DNA of 15,125 nucleotides from Rhodothermaceae bacterium (GCA_013003465.1 JABDIZ010000336.1:1-15125), one strand, 5' to 3'; counted from the first letter of the stretch, positions 1 to 7,845 are shown. Notes: generated by a model not told the origin, from the letters alone. Translations and numbers: made by a program.

Positions 1-1175
1 GACACCACCTGCAGGAGCGGCGAGCCGTCCGGCTCTGCAGCAGAGGAGCCCGGAGTGGCATCAGCCAGCGCGGGGGCTGTCCCATGCGCTAGAGGCTTCG
101 CCGACGTGACGGCAGTCGATGTGAGGACCGGGGCGGGCAAGGGCACTGCGACCGTGTGCCCGCCTGCTCTCAATCCAGGCCTAGGTAGGGTAGAGTCTGC
201 TACTTCATGAGTCTCTGCGGTAGCAGACAGGTGCGATCCACTGGGGAGGGGCGAGGCCTCACGCGGTCGGGTGATGGGGGCCTGCTGAGCGGTCCTCGTG
301 CCTGAATCTGATGTTGACCGTTCAGGCGGAGCAGACGTGGAAGAAGGAGGCGGAGAGCCTGCTGATTCATCTTCATCTGCACCCACCAGGCTTACATCAG
401 CTGCATCAGCCGGGTCAGCATCGCCTGCGCTAGGCCGATTTAGAGTGAGGGTATCTGCATCGGGCGAATGTTTCAACTCTCCCTGGGGCGCTGGATTAGT
501 GTTCGGAAGAACTGTTTGGCTGGACGCTTCAGGGGTTTCTTGCGAACGTGTGGGAATCCCTCCAGAGCCTTGGTCGCTGGGTAAGGTCAGTGGACGAGAA
601 GGGGTCGATGGATGGGGCTCATCTCCCCGTTCCGTAGTCGGCGAGAGAGCCAGCGTAGAAGCAGCAGGCCTGGCCGGCGATGGCATCTCGGCAGCCGTGT
701 CCGGGCCGGGGAGCCACAGTAGGGTAGCGGGCGCTACTGTGATACTCGGCGCAGGAAGGTCCTTGTGCTCAGCCGGGTCACGCGGCGTGTGGACAGGTTC
801 ATCGCTGTGCTCAGCTTCTGCCGAGACATGCTCTCGGGGTGCCGTCTCCGACGTGGAGACAGGAGCGTCTCCGGGCGAGAGGGCTTTCTCTGAGAGCGGG
901 TCTACCGCGTGATACTCGGTTGGAGTGGCAGGGGGCACGCTTTGCAGTGGAGCGGTGAGCGTTTCGAGAGCAATGATGTTGGTCTGGGCTGCTTGCGTTT
1001 CCTCAGCCGGAGCTACGGTCGTCGTTGAGGAGGCGTCCAAAGCGCGTCCGAGGGTGTCACCAAACGACAGGCCGATGTCCAGACCGCCGGGGGCGCGGTC
1101 GGTACTCAAGGCCGAGGCCTCGGGCGAGGCAGGGAGGAGGGGGATCAGCACGTCAGAGGGGTTAGCTGGGGACAT
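1..1175 (-). CDS. fliK: FliK-like flagellar hook-length control protein, N-terminal part (cut by window edge)
   Basis: The reading frame runs from ATG at 1175 to the left edge without a stop (391 codons seen), so the C-terminal part is outside the window. The N-terminus reads MSPANPSDVLIPLLP and soon reaches FGDTLGRAL, a hydrophobic F..tL...L segment like the start of many FliK proteins. The rest is low-complexity sequence rich in Pro, Ser, Thr, Ala and Glu, as expected of the flexible ruler part of FliK. FliK is exported during hook assembly, measures hook length and switches the export gate to filament substrates through a C-terminal domain that is not visible here. The gene overlaps the preceding motE-like gene by 14 bases and sits where fliK follows fliJ and ylxF in Bacillus. 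Position supports the call more than sequence does; a different Pro-rich flagellar protein is possible. Confidence 0.75.
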   Translation of the reverse strand, partial: MSPANPSDVLIPLLPASPEASALSTDRAPGGLDIGLSFGDTLGRALDASSTTTVAPAEETQAAQTNIIALETLTAPLQSVPPATPTEYHAVDPLSEKALSPGDAPVSTSETAPREHVSAEAEHSDEPVHTPRDPAEHKDLPAPSITVAPATLLWLPGPDTAAEMPSPARPAASTLALSPTTERGDEPHPSTPSRPLTLPSDQGSGGIPTRSQETPEASSQTVLPNTNPAPQGELKHSPDADTLTLNRPSAGDADPADAADVSLVGADEDESAGSPPPSSTSAPPERSTSDSGTRTAQQAPITRPREASPLPSGSHLSATAETHEVADSTLPRPGLRAGGHTVAVPLPAPVLTSTAVTSAKPLAHGTAPALADATPGSSAAEPDGSPLLQVV

Positions 1176-1692
1176 CGGCTCGGACGGAGGCAGACGTGAC
1201 GCGGCGAACGAACAGCGCAGTTCGGGATGGCTCCAGGGCACCGAGTAGTCGGGCGCGGTCGCGCGCCGAGGCCTCCGCATAAAGCAGTGCCAACACGTCG
1301 AAGTCGAGGCGAGCAAGAACGCTGGATAGCTCGCGGTCCTCGAGCTTGATCAGGGTGGTCACGAGATCACTCGCTTGGGCCCGCTGTGCTTTCGTTGCGC
1401 CAATCTCGGTCTGGAGTGCACCTATCTGGGCTTCATACTGAGCCAGACGCTGGCGCAGGACACCGATTGAGTCACCGGGCACCGATGGGGCAGCAGGGGC
1501 CTCTGTCAGCTTGAGCGAGTCCGCCACCAGGGCACTGTCGGCTGCGAGGCTGTCGGCTGCGAGGCTGTCGGCAGAGAGCCGCTCGGCTTCGACGACGGCA
1601 GGGGCCACGATCGGCATCAGAACGTAGGTCCCTAGGAGGCTAGCGACGAAGGCCGCGAGGGCGCCGAGGGCGATAAAGAGAATGCTACGCAT
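1162..1692 (-). CDS. MotE/YlxF-like membrane protein with MgtE-N-like C-terminal region
   Basis: This 176-residue protein begins with a short cytoplasmic tail and one hydrophobic segment (about residues 4-30, LFIALGALAAFVASLLGTYV). A low-complexity stretch with repeated LAADS follows (about 43-60), then a coiled coil (about 78-108, LRQRLAQYEAQIGALQTEIG). The C-terminal helical part (about 112-170) contains LIKLEDRELSSVLARLD and resembles the MgtE intracellular N-domain fold, which is related to FliG repeats. Proteins of this build lie between fliJ and fliK in many bacteria (YlxF in Bacillus, MotE in alphaproteobacteria). MotE is known as a periplasmic chaperone for MotC, while YlxF has no clear role. 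The gene is 6 bases after fliJ and overlaps fliK by 14 bases, so co-translation is likely. The class is fairly sure; the exact function is not. Confidence 0.7.
   Translation of the reverse strand: MRSILFIALGALAAFVASLLGTYVLMPIVAPAVVEAERLSADSLAADSLAADSALVADSLKLTEAPAAPSVPGDSIGVLRQRLAQYEAQIGALQTEIGATKAQRAQASDLVTTLIKLEDRELSSVLARLDFDVLALLYAEASARDRARLLGALEPSRTALFVRRVTSASVRADVPS
1535..1579. repeat. 15-base tandem repeat inside the motE-like gene
   Basis: The unit CTGTCGGCTGCGAGG occurs at 1535-1549 and 1550-1564 without a change, and a third partial copy follows at 1565-1579. Each unit is five codons, so copy-number change would add or remove the LAADS-type pentapeptide in the linker between the membrane helix and the coiled coil without breaking the frame. 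Confidence 0.85.
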
Positions 1693-1698
1693 GAGGGA

Positions 1699-2154
1699 TC
1701 AGGAACGCGGTTCGTTGTTCTTGCGGCGGTGTCCAGCGGCGGCCTGTTCGTCGAGGAATGCGGTCTCGGCTTTGGCTCGGGTGCGGCGGTGGGCCGTGGC
1801 TTCCTGCTCGCGGAGCACCTTGAGCGCTTCCTCGGGCTTGCGGCGCGCGGTAAGCTTGCGGCGGGCTACGACCTCCTGCCGACGAACCGCGTCGAGGCGG
1901 CGAGCGGCCTCAGCCTCAGCCTCGCGGAGGTCTTCGAGGAAGCCGGCTCGGCGACGGAGGGTGGTCGAGTCGATCGGGCCATCGGAGGTCTCGGCGCAGG
2001 CTTCGGCCCGGTGCCGCCGGGTCGCGGCGAGCTGTTCCTCCTGTGCGCGTCGCTCCTGCACGGCGCGGCCGAGGGCGTGCTCCGCCTCTTCGGCCTCGCG
2101 GCGGCGAAGGTCGAGAACGCTTTGCAGCGAGAAGCGGAATGTCTTTCCAGCCAT
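1699..2154 (-). CDS. fliJ: FliJ, flagellar export chaperone and ATPase stalk subunit
   Basis: The protein (151 residues) starts MAGKTFRFSLQSVLDLRRRE, the typical FliJ N-terminus (F.F.lq.vL..R), and continues as one long antiparallel coiled coil rich in Glu, Arg, Ala and Gln. FliJ sits in the pore of the FliI hexamer like the gamma subunit of F1 ATPase, links the ATPase to FlhA and helps recycle export chaperones. ATG at 2154 is preferred over an upstream in-frame TTG at 2187, because the motif starts right after it and the extra residues look random. It follows fliI after 80 bases, the largest gap in this operon, and is 6 bases before the motE-like gene. No Shine-Dalgarno sequence is visible. 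Length is normal for the family. Confidence 0.9.
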   Translation of the reverse strand: MAGKTFRFSLQSVLDLRRREAEEAEHALGRAVQERRAQEEQLAATRRHRAEACAETSDGPIDSTTLRRRAGFLEDLREAEAEAARRLDAVRRQEVVARRKLTARRKPEEALKVLREQEATAHRRTRAKAETAFLDEQAAAGHRRKNNEPRS

Positions 2155-2186
2155 AGCAGTGGATAGAGCGATACGAGGGCGGAGCA

Positions 2187-2214
2187 AGGGCTACCGGTTA
2201 CCGTGGCAAGCCCT
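2187..2214 (-). other. Hairpin in the fliI-fliJ gap
   Basis: Arms AGGGCT (2187-2192) and AGCCCT (2209-2214) enclose 16 bases that hold a small inner CGG/CCG stem. It lies in the only sizeable gap of the operon. There is no T-run after it, so it is not a normal terminator. An mRNA processing or stability element is possible. Confidence 0.35.
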
Positions 2215-2234
2215 GCGCCAAAGGGTCGGCCGGG

Positions 2235-3560
2235 CTACGCGGTGCCCTTGTCGAGCACATGGCGAAGGGTGTCGGCGGGCGTCGGGTCGGGTAGGTCATC
2301 CACGCGCTGACGGAGAAAGTCGGTGAGCGCACCGTGTGCGCTGAGGGCGCGGTCGGCAACGGGGTCTTGGCCGCGCTCGTAGGCACCGACGCGGACGAGG
2401 TCTTCGACTTCGCGGTAGGCGGCGAGCAGACGCCGCGCCTCGTCTGCTGTGTCCCGGTCCTGGGGCGGCGTCACGCGGTCCATCACCCGGCTTATGCTCT
2501 GGAGCACGTCGATGGCTGGGAAGTGTCCCGCCTGGGCCAGCTTGCGCGAGAGGACGATGTGCCCGTCGAGGATGCCCCGCGCCGCGTCACCCACCGGCTC
2601 GTCCATGTCGTCACCGTCGACGAGTACGGTGAAGAGGCCCGTGATCGTGCCAACGGCCCCTGGTCCTGCCCGTTCGAGCAGGCGGGGCAGGAGGGCGAAG
2701 ACGCTCGGGGTGTAGCCCCGCGTCGTAGGCGGTTCGCCGACAGCGAGCCCGATCTCGCGCTGTGCCATCGCGACACGCGTGATGGAGTCCATCATCAGGA
2801 GGACGTCGTTGCCTTCGTCGCGGAAATGCTCGGCGATGGCGAGGGCAGCCGTGGCGGCCTTCACGCGCATCATGGCAGCCTGGTCGCCCGTCGCTGCGAC
2901 GACGACGGAGCGGCGTAGCCCCTCTTCGCCCAGGGTGTCGTGGACGAATTCGCGCACCTCGCGGCTTCGCTCGCCGATGAGGGCGATCACGTTGATATCG
3001 GCCTCCGTCTGGCGCGCCATCATCCCGAGCAGGGTACTCTTCCCGACTCCCGACCCAGCGAAGATTCCGATGCGCTGCCCTTTGCCGAGTGTGGAAAAGG
3101 CATCGACGGCACGGACTCCAGTCACGAGGGGGGTGGCGATGGCTTGCCGGGTCATGGCCGGCGGAGGCGCAGCCTGCACGGGCCGTGCGTCCGGGAGCAC
3201 GAGCGGTCCGGCCTCGTCCATGGGCCGGCCGTTTGCGTCGATCACGCGCCCGAGCAGGGCGGAGCCGACGGGCACGGTGAGCGGGAGTCGCGAGCGCTGG
3301 ACGAGGCTGCCGGCCCGGAGCCCGTGGGTTTCCTCGAGCGGCATCAGGACGGCCGCCTCGGCGCGGACACCGACGACCTCGGCTTTGATGCGCCGACCTG
3401 TCGGGCGCGTCCCTTCGTAGATGTAGCACAACTCGCCGACGGCCGCGTTCAGCCCACTGGCTTCGACGAGTAGGCCGATGATCGAGCGCACCTTGCCGTA
3501 GGCGACGGGGCCGCGCGGCACGGCGCGGGCTTGCTGGAGCGCGTAGGAGAGGGCCGTCAT
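2235..3560 (-). CDS. fliI: FliI, flagellar type III export ATPase
   Basis: The protein has 441 residues, the usual length. FliI hydrolyses ATP at the cytoplasmic face of the flagellar export apparatus to help load substrates. The Walker A loop is GSGVGKST (169-176), the catalytic glutamate lies in GERSREV (E197), and Walker B is VLLMMD (253-258), followed by SITRVAMAQREIGLAVGEPP and TRGYTPSVFALLPRLLERAG, which mark the FliI/YscN family and separate it from F1 beta. The frame stays open far upstream, to 3950, but ATG at 3560 (MTALSYALQQA) gives the normal length and overlaps the fliH stop by ATGA, a common sign of translational coupling. Upstream is fliH, its regulator; downstream is fliJ, its stalk. 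Nothing is missing from the active site. Confidence 0.97.
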   Translation of the reverse strand: MTALSYALQQARAVPRGPVAYGKVRSIIGLLVEASGLNAAVGELCYIYEGTRPTGRRIKAEVVGVRAEAAVLMPLEETHGLRAGSLVQRSRLPLTVPVGSALLGRVIDANGRPMDEAGPLVLPDARPVQAAPPPAMTRQAIATPLVTGVRAVDAFSTLGKGQRIGIFAGSGVGKSTLLGMMARQTEADINVIALIGERSREVREFVHDTLGEEGLRRSVVVAATGDQAAMMRVKAATAALAIAEHFRDEGNDVLLMMDSITRVAMAQREIGLAVGEPPTTRGYTPSVFALLPRLLERAGPGAVGTITGLFTVLVDGDDMDEPVGDAARGILDGHIVLSRKLAQAGHFPAIDVLQSISRVMDRVTPPQDRDTADEARRLLAAYREVEDLVRVGAYERGQDPVADRALSAHGALTDFLRQRVDDLPDPTPADTLRHVLDKGTA

Positions 3561-4402
3561 GAGAGGTCGGTGTCGCTCGGGTCTGGTTCGAGACCGAGGC
3601 GGCGGCGGAGATCGTAGAGCACTTCGGCGCGGACGTGGCGGACGGCAGCCCCAGCGGCGTCGAGGCTCCAGTCGCCCTCGGCCAGGGCGGCGTCGGGCAC
3701 CCAGCGAAGGCCGGGGTGCGTGGCGGTCAGGGCGTCTACCATCCCTGCTTCCTGCAGGCGAAGGTGGTCCACGGGATGCAGCGTAACGACGAGAGGCGGC
3801 TGGGCAGCAAATCGCTCGATGGCAGACGTGATGGCTGCTGTCGTGGCGTCGCGGGCGTCCCCGCCAAGTGGGCCGTCGAGCACGGCTTCGGCCACGTCCA
3901 CAGCCAAGCCTACAAGGAGCGGATCCGCCGCTGCGAGATGGCCTTCCCACAAGGCGCGGAGCCCGGCGGCATCGCTGGCGAAGGCCGCCCGTTCGGCTTC
4001 ACGCTCCGCGCCGTACTCGGCACGGGCAGCGGCGATACCTTCTTCGTAGGCCTGCTCGCGGGCCGTAGCGACGGCGGCTTCGCGCTCGGCATCGGCCTGC
4101 TGCTTCCACTCTGCTTCCCACATCGCACGCAGCGTGTCTAGGTCGGGAGTGCTTGGGCTCTGCTCTGGGTCAGCTTGGGGAGGAGGCGTCGACCAATCCG
4201 GCCCATCCACGGAGAACGCGCGCGCTCGATGTAGAACTCGCTTCCCTCGAATAATGCCGCCGATGAAGCCGTCCTCGTTGGGCGACTCCGCACCGTGGGC
4301 CGGTGCAGCACCGGCATCCGATGCTGCATCGGCTTGGGGTACGGCGCGGGCATGCTGCGTCCGGCTCCGGGGACTCTTTGCGCCGTGAGGAGGTGATAGC
4401 AT
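3557..4402 (-). CDS. fliH: FliH, regulator of the export ATPase
   Basis: The protein (281 residues) is a little longer than usual because of a disordered N-terminal part rich in Pro, Ala and Ser (about 1-48) and a variable linker. A coiled coil of about residues 92-150 has repeated Ala and Glu at short spacing (ATAREQAYEEGIAAARAEYG), as in the FliH stalk. The C-terminal domain contains PPLVVTLHPVDHLRL and ends near LYDLRRRLGLEP, like FliH/YscL/V-ATPase E subunits. FliH dimers bind FliI, inhibit its ATPase activity and attach it to the C ring through FliN. The gene lies 6 bases after fliG and overlaps fliI by 4 bases. ATG at 4402 fits the tight spacing, although a start further in cannot be excluded since the first 48 residues are not conserved in character. 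Confidence 0.9.
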   Translation of the reverse strand: MLSPPHGAKSPRSRTQHARAVPQADAASDAGAAPAHGAESPNEDGFIGGIIRGKRVLHRARAFSVDGPDWSTPPPQADPEQSPSTPDLDTLRAMWEAEWKQQADAEREAAVATAREQAYEEGIAAARAEYGAEREAERAAFASDAAGLRALWEGHLAAADPLLVGLAVDVAEAVLDGPLGGDARDATTAAITSAIERFAAQPPLVVTLHPVDHLRLQEAGMVDALTATHPGLRWVPDAALAEGDWSLDAAGAAVRHVRAEVLYDLRRRLGLEPDPSDTDLS

Positions 4403-4408
4403 GCGGAC

Positions 4409-5500
4409 CTAGAGCAGTTGGTCGTGGGCGTCAGTGTCGAGCGAGATCTCTTCGGTCTCCTCCAGTTCCCGCGCTCGTTCCAGAATGCTCTGCTGCGCCT
4501 CTTCGACATCGGCGATACGGACGGGGCCGAGCAGGTCCAGCTCCTCCTTTATCGTCTGTGCCACGCGCTCGCTGACATTCTCGAGCACCTTTTCCTTGAA
4601 GGCGTCCGACGCGCCCTTGAGAGCGAGCACAAGGTTCTTTTGCTCGATCTCGACCAGGAGTCGCTGGAGATCGCGCCCGCTGATGTGGACGAGGTCGTCG
4701 AAGACGAACATGAGTCCGGTGATGGCGTTGGCGAGTTCGGGGTCGCGCTCGCGTAGCGCATCCATAACCGTGCGCTCCGCGGCGCGCGGGGTGCCGTTCA
4801 GGATCTGGGCGACCTGGGCGACGCCGCCCGTCGCGCGTTCTCCTGCAGCGAACACCGAGCCGATCTGGTGACGGATCACGGCTTCGATATCGTGGAGCAA
4901 CTCGGGCGAGGTCTGTCCCATCGTCGCAAGGCGATAGACGACCTCGCCCTGCTGGGGTTCGGAAAGGGTAGCGATGATCTCACCGGCCTTGCGCGGGTTG
5001 AGGTGAGCGAGAATGAGCGCCGCAGTCTGGGGGTGCTCCCGCTCTATAAACCTCGTGAGCTGGCTGATCTCAACGGTCTGGAGCAGGTGGAAGGCCGAGA
5101 CTTCGACTGCCGCCTCGACGCGCATCATCACGTCCTCCGCCCGGTTCGCGCCCAGGGTGCTCTCGAGCACTTCGCGAGCGTAGGAGATACCTCCCTGGGC
5201 GACGTGGTCGCGGGCCAGGGCCATGTCGTGAAAATCGAAGAGGAGCTCGTCCACGATTTCGCTGGGGACGTTGCGGAGTCGGGCGATCTCTACAGAGACG
5301 CGCTCCAGGTACTCGCTCGGCAGCAGCGCGAGCACCTTGCTGGCCGTTTCGACGCCAAGAAGGATGAGGAAGGCCGCCGCGCGCTGTGACCCTGTGAGGT
5401 CAGCGCTGGACTGAACACCCCGAGTAGGGACGGAGGAGGCCTTTGGTGGGGCGGGTGCCTTCGGGACGGCAGGCGCCTGGAGTGTAGCAGTTTCAGACAT
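4409..5500 (-). CDS. fliG: FliG, flagellar motor switch and torque protein
   Basis: The protein has 363 residues. FliG joins the MS ring to the C ring and meets the stator to produce torque. The middle domain has the hallmark EHPQT (REHPQTAALILAHLNP), and the torque helix region reads FVFDDLVHISGRDLQRLL followed by ALKGA and LLGPVRIADVEEAQ, keeping the charged residues of the family. About 35 residues at the N-terminus (rich in Ala, Pro and Ser) precede the first FliG domain at DLTGSQRAAAFLILLG; this extension is longer than in typical 330-340 residue FliG. The start is 2 bases after the fliF stop, so coupling with fliF is likely, matching the FliF-FliG contact. No ribosome-binding site can be seen in the short gap. 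The assignment is firm; only the N-terminal extension is unusual. Confidence 0.97.
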   Translation of the reverse strand: MSETATLQAPAVPKAPAPPKASSVPTRGVQSSADLTGSQRAAAFLILLGVETASKVLALLPSEYLERVSVEIARLRNVPSEIVDELLFDFHDMALARDHVAQGGISYAREVLESTLGANRAEDVMMRVEAAVEVSAFHLLQTVEISQLTRFIEREHPQTAALILAHLNPRKAGEIIATLSEPQQGEVVYRLATMGQTSPELLHDIEAVIRHQIGSVFAAGERATGGVAQVAQILNGTPRAAERTVMDALRERDPELANAITGLMFVFDDLVHISGRDLQRLLVEIEQKNLVLALKGASDAFKEKVLENVSERVAQTIKEELDLLGPVRIADVEEAQQSILERARELEETEEISLDTDAHDQLL

Positions 5501-5502
5501 GG

Positions 5503-7173
5503 CTAGACGGGGATAGGACGCGGAGCAGACGAGGAAGCATCATCCTCCTTGAAGAGGTCTTCGGCGATCCACGTCTTGAGCAGTTCGGCGGCCTCTTCGG
5601 GGTTTTCGACGATGCTCTGTGTGACCTCTTCGTACACTTTGCTTTTGGCATTTAACCGAGCCTTCGCCTCGGCGGAGAGCTTGCTCGTGTAGAGATCGTC
5701 CGGCGCGAGGGGAGCGTCGGGGTCTTGCCCGTTGTGAGCAGAAAGGGCGTAGTTGGCTCCAGCAGGGTCGCGCTCGGCCAGCTCACCGGCTGTGTGGCGG
5801 CCGGTAAGAGAGGGGGGGGGCTGGCCAGCGAGGAGGGCGAGGGGGTCGCTTTCGGCGTTTGCCACGCTCTGGACCGTAGAACGGATCAGGAACGCGGCGA
5901 GGCCGAGCGCGAGCGCCATCAGCCCGTAGCGGAAGTACAACTGGAACCGCTCGTTGCGCCCGATCTCATTCATCTCTTCAGCGAGCTGGTCGTCGGCGGA
6001 CGTGTCGAAGCGGGCCTGGTGGATGGCAAAGCGGTCACCGCGCTCGGGGTCGAAGCCTACCGCGTTCTTGACCAGCGCCTCGACCTCCCGAATCTGCTGC
6101 GGCGAGTAGGGCTCCGGCTCGGGGAGGGGGGGCTCCTCGTCTGTGTCAGCGGCGAGTTGGACCGGCGGTTTGTAGTCGAGGACGACGGAGACGGTGAGGA
6201 TGTCGATGGCCCCGGCGGTGCGCTCGGTGCGCTCGCGCTTGCGGCTGAGTTCGTAGTTGCGGACCGTTGCGTTGGAATTGTCGGTGGCTGCCTGCTCTTC
6301 GAGTCGCTCTTCACTGATAATGGTGGCGCTCTCCGGGTCGATGGCGTCGGTTTCCTCGACGGTCCGGCTAAAGTCGAGCTGGGCGGCGACGCGGACGACC
6401 GCGCGGCCGGGGCCGAGCATGCGGTCGAGCATCGACTGTCCGCTCCGGGCAAGATGCTCCTCAACGGCATGCTGGGTGCGAAGCTGGTTCGAGGAGAGCG
6501 TGATGTCGGGGTTGCCCGCGTCGGGGTTGGAGAGGAGGGTGCCGCGCGTGTCGAGCACGGTGACGTCTGACAGGCTCATCCCCTCGACGGCTCCGGCGAC
6601 GAGGGACGCGACGCCTTCAATCTGGTCAGGGGCCAGCCCGCCGCCGCCGCCGAGTTGGAGGACGACGCTCGCGCTCGGCCTCGTCTGGCGGTCGCGGAAG
6701 GGGCTGCGCTCGGGGAGGACGAGGTGGACGCGGGCCTGTGCCACCTGGCGGATGTTCGAGATCGTCCGAGCCAGTTCGCCTTCGAGCGCGCGCTTGTAGT
6801 TCAGCTTCTGCATGAAGTCCGTCATCCCGATCGTCCCGCTGTTGAACAGCTCATAGCCGACCGGTCCTTCCGAGACGACCCCCTCGCCCGCGAACCGGAG
6901 GCGCAGATCATAGACCTGCTGGCGTGGGACGTAAATCGCGCCGCCGCCCTCTTCGAGCTTGTAGGGGATGTTCTCTGAGCGGAGCGTCTCGACGACCCGG
7001 CTGGCGTCGGTGGCTTCGAGGCGACCGAAGAGGAGCGCGTAGTCGGGCTGGCCGGCCCAGTAGGCGATCCCCCCGAGCACCGCAAGGCCGCCGACGAGGA
7101 CGGCGGCGAGGAGGAATCGCTGCCCCGGCGCGAGCCGGAGGACGAACTGGCGGAGGTTCTGGAAGAAGGGCAT
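5503..7173 (-). CDS. fliF: FliF, MS-ring protein
   Basis: The protein (556 residues) has the FliF layout. Transmembrane helix 1 is at about residues 19-41 (FLLAAVLVGGLAVLGGIAYW). The YscJ/FliF ring-building domains follow, with DYALLFGRLEATDASRVVE and the conserved PVGYELFNSG. A second transmembrane helix lies at about 411-433 (YGLMALALGLAAFLIRSTV). The cytoplasmic tail ends with the FliG-binding part (about 500-545, LSAEAKARLNAKSKVYEEV). FliF forms the inner-membrane ring on which rod, C ring and export gate are built. It is 35 bases after fliE and 2 bases before fliG. The coding strand has a run of nine C at codons 452-454 (bases 5812-5820), between helix 2 and the FliG-binding tail, and a run of seven C at 6126-6132. 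Slippage in the first would remove the FliG-binding tail. Confidence 0.97.
   Translation of the reverse strand: MPFFQNLRQFVLRLAPGQRFLLAAVLVGGLAVLGGIAYWAGQPDYALLFGRLEATDASRVVETLRSENIPYKLEEGGGAIYVPRQQVYDLRLRFAGEGVVSEGPVGYELFNSGTIGMTDFMQKLNYKRALEGELARTISNIRQVAQARVHLVLPERSPFRDRQTRPSASVVLQLGGGGGLAPDQIEGVASLVAGAVEGMSLSDVTVLDTRGTLLSNPDAGNPDITLSSNQLRTQHAVEEHLARSGQSMLDRMLGPGRAVVRVAAQLDFSRTVEETDAIDPESATIISEERLEEQAATDNSNATVRNYELSRKRERTERTAGAIDILTVSVVLDYKPPVQLAADTDEEPPLPEPEPYSPQQIREVEALVKNAVGFDPERGDRFAIHQARFDTSADDQLAEEMNEIGRNERFQLYFRYGLMALALGLAAFLIRSTVQSVANAESDPLALLAGQPPPSLTGRHTAGELAERDPAGANYALSAHNGQDPDAPLAPDDLYTSKLSAEAKARLNAKSKVYEEVTQSIVENPEEAAELLKTWIAEDLFKEDDASSSAPRPIPV
5812..5820 (-). repeat. C9 homopolymer inside fliF
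   Basis: The plus strand shows nine G in a row, so the fliF coding strand has nine C, encoding PPP in GQPPPSLTG. Tracts of this length are prone to strand slippage. The neighbouring genes show no comparable run. Confidence 0.9.
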
Positions 7174-7208
7174 GGGCTAGGCGGGAAGCAAGGCTAGGAC
7201 GAGCGGTG

Positions 7209-7520
7209 TTAGACCTGCATCCGCATCAGTTCTTGGTAGGTCTCCAGCATCCGGTTGCGCACCTCGGTCATCAGCTGGAAGTGCATCTTGGCCTCGTTCA
7301 TCGAGATCATCACCTCGTGGACGTTTTCCTGCTCGCCCGCGATGAAAGCCTCGACCTGCTCGTCGGCCACCTTCTGTGCACCATCCACTTTGCCGATGGC
7401 AGCGGCGAGGGTATCGCCGAAGCCCGTGCCTTCGGCTTCGCCGCCGAAGGGCGTGGGTTGGAAGCCATCGGCCCCGGTCGGGGTGAGCTGGCGGATGCGC
7501 TGGAGTTCGGAGACGGTCAT
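7209..7520 (-). CDS. fliE: FliE, MS ring-rod junction protein
   Basis: The protein has 103 residues, the normal size. The C-terminal half is the FliE signature: FGDTLAAAIGKVDGAQKVAD, then a segment with VHEVMISMNEAKMHFQLM, and finally EVRNRMLETYQELMRMQV at the end. The first 30 residues are variable. FliE connects the FliF ring with the proximal rod (FlgB, FlgC) and is the first exported substrate. It lies 28 bases after the 98-codon gene and 35 bases before fliF. ATG at 7520 is the only sensible start. It has no Shine-Dalgarno sequence but a CTAGCC lies 12 bases before it. The identification is secure. Confidence 0.95.
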   Translation of the reverse strand: MTVSELQRIRQLTPTGADGFQPTPFGGEAEGTGFGDTLAAAIGKVDGAQKVADEQVEAFIAGEQENVHEVMISMNEAKMHFQLMTEVRNRMLETYQELMRMQV

Positions 7521-7548
7521 GGCAAGCGTCGGCTAGGCGCGGCGTCGG

Positions 7549-7845
7549 TCAAGCGTTGAGGTCGAGTCGGCCACCGAGAGCGTTGGGGCTGACGGTCTGC
7601 GCCTCGCGCCCGGGACCGTAGAGCCGGAGGGTCATCTCCGGCTTCGGTGGGAAGTACCGGTCGATCATCTGCTGCTCGTCGACCGAGAGGTCGCTGGGCT
7701 GGGCTGGTTCGCTGGCCGAGGCCGTGGACTTCGCCTCGGCCGAGGGCTTGGCCTCGGCGGGCGCAGTCGGAGCGGTTGGGACCGACGGGGTCTGGGCGCG
7801 CGTGTAGGCGGCGGCAGCGGCCTGTCGGTGGTGGGGGATCTTCAT
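7549..7845 (-). CDS. Uncharacterised 98-residue protein between flgC and fliE
   Basis: I do not recognise this gene. It starts at ATG 7845, 4 bases after the flgC stop, and ends 28 bases before fliE, so it is clearly part of the operon. The first 52 residues are low-complexity (AEAKPSAEAKS repeats, many Ala, Pro and Ser), with a basic start (MKIPHHRQAAAAA) and no membrane helix or signal peptide. The last 45 residues look folded or motif-like: LSVDEQQMIDRYFPP, then MTLRLYGPG and a terminal LGGRLDLNA. The place between rod gene and rod-adaptor gene suggests a part in rod assembly, early export or control of substrates, but this is inference from position. A disordered tail with a short conserved end would suit an adaptor that binds one partner by its C-terminus. 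Confidence 0.8.
   Translation of the reverse strand: MKIPHHRQAAAAAYTRAQTPSVPTAPTAPAEAKPSAEAKSTASASEPAQPSDLSVDEQQMIDRYFPPKPEMTLRLYGPGREAQTVSPNALGGRLDLNA

Noticed and set aside
298..1248. Plus-strand open frames in the left part
   Set aside because: They are low-complexity mirrors of the FliK-like frame, which runs unbroken on the minus strand and fits the operon.
3561..3950. Upstream extension of the fliI reading frame (390 bases)
   Set aside because: It overlaps fliH in another frame and has Arg/Pro-rich random sequence; ATG at 3560 gives the family length and an ATGA overlap.
4549..4575. TCAG-N17-CGATAA on the minus strand inside fliG
   Set aside because: It resembles the late promoters but is inside coding sequence with one mismatch in the -35 tetrad; likely chance.
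5725..6570. 281-codon plus-strand open frame opposite fliF
   Set aside because: Antisense shadow of a certain gene, with no family resemblance.
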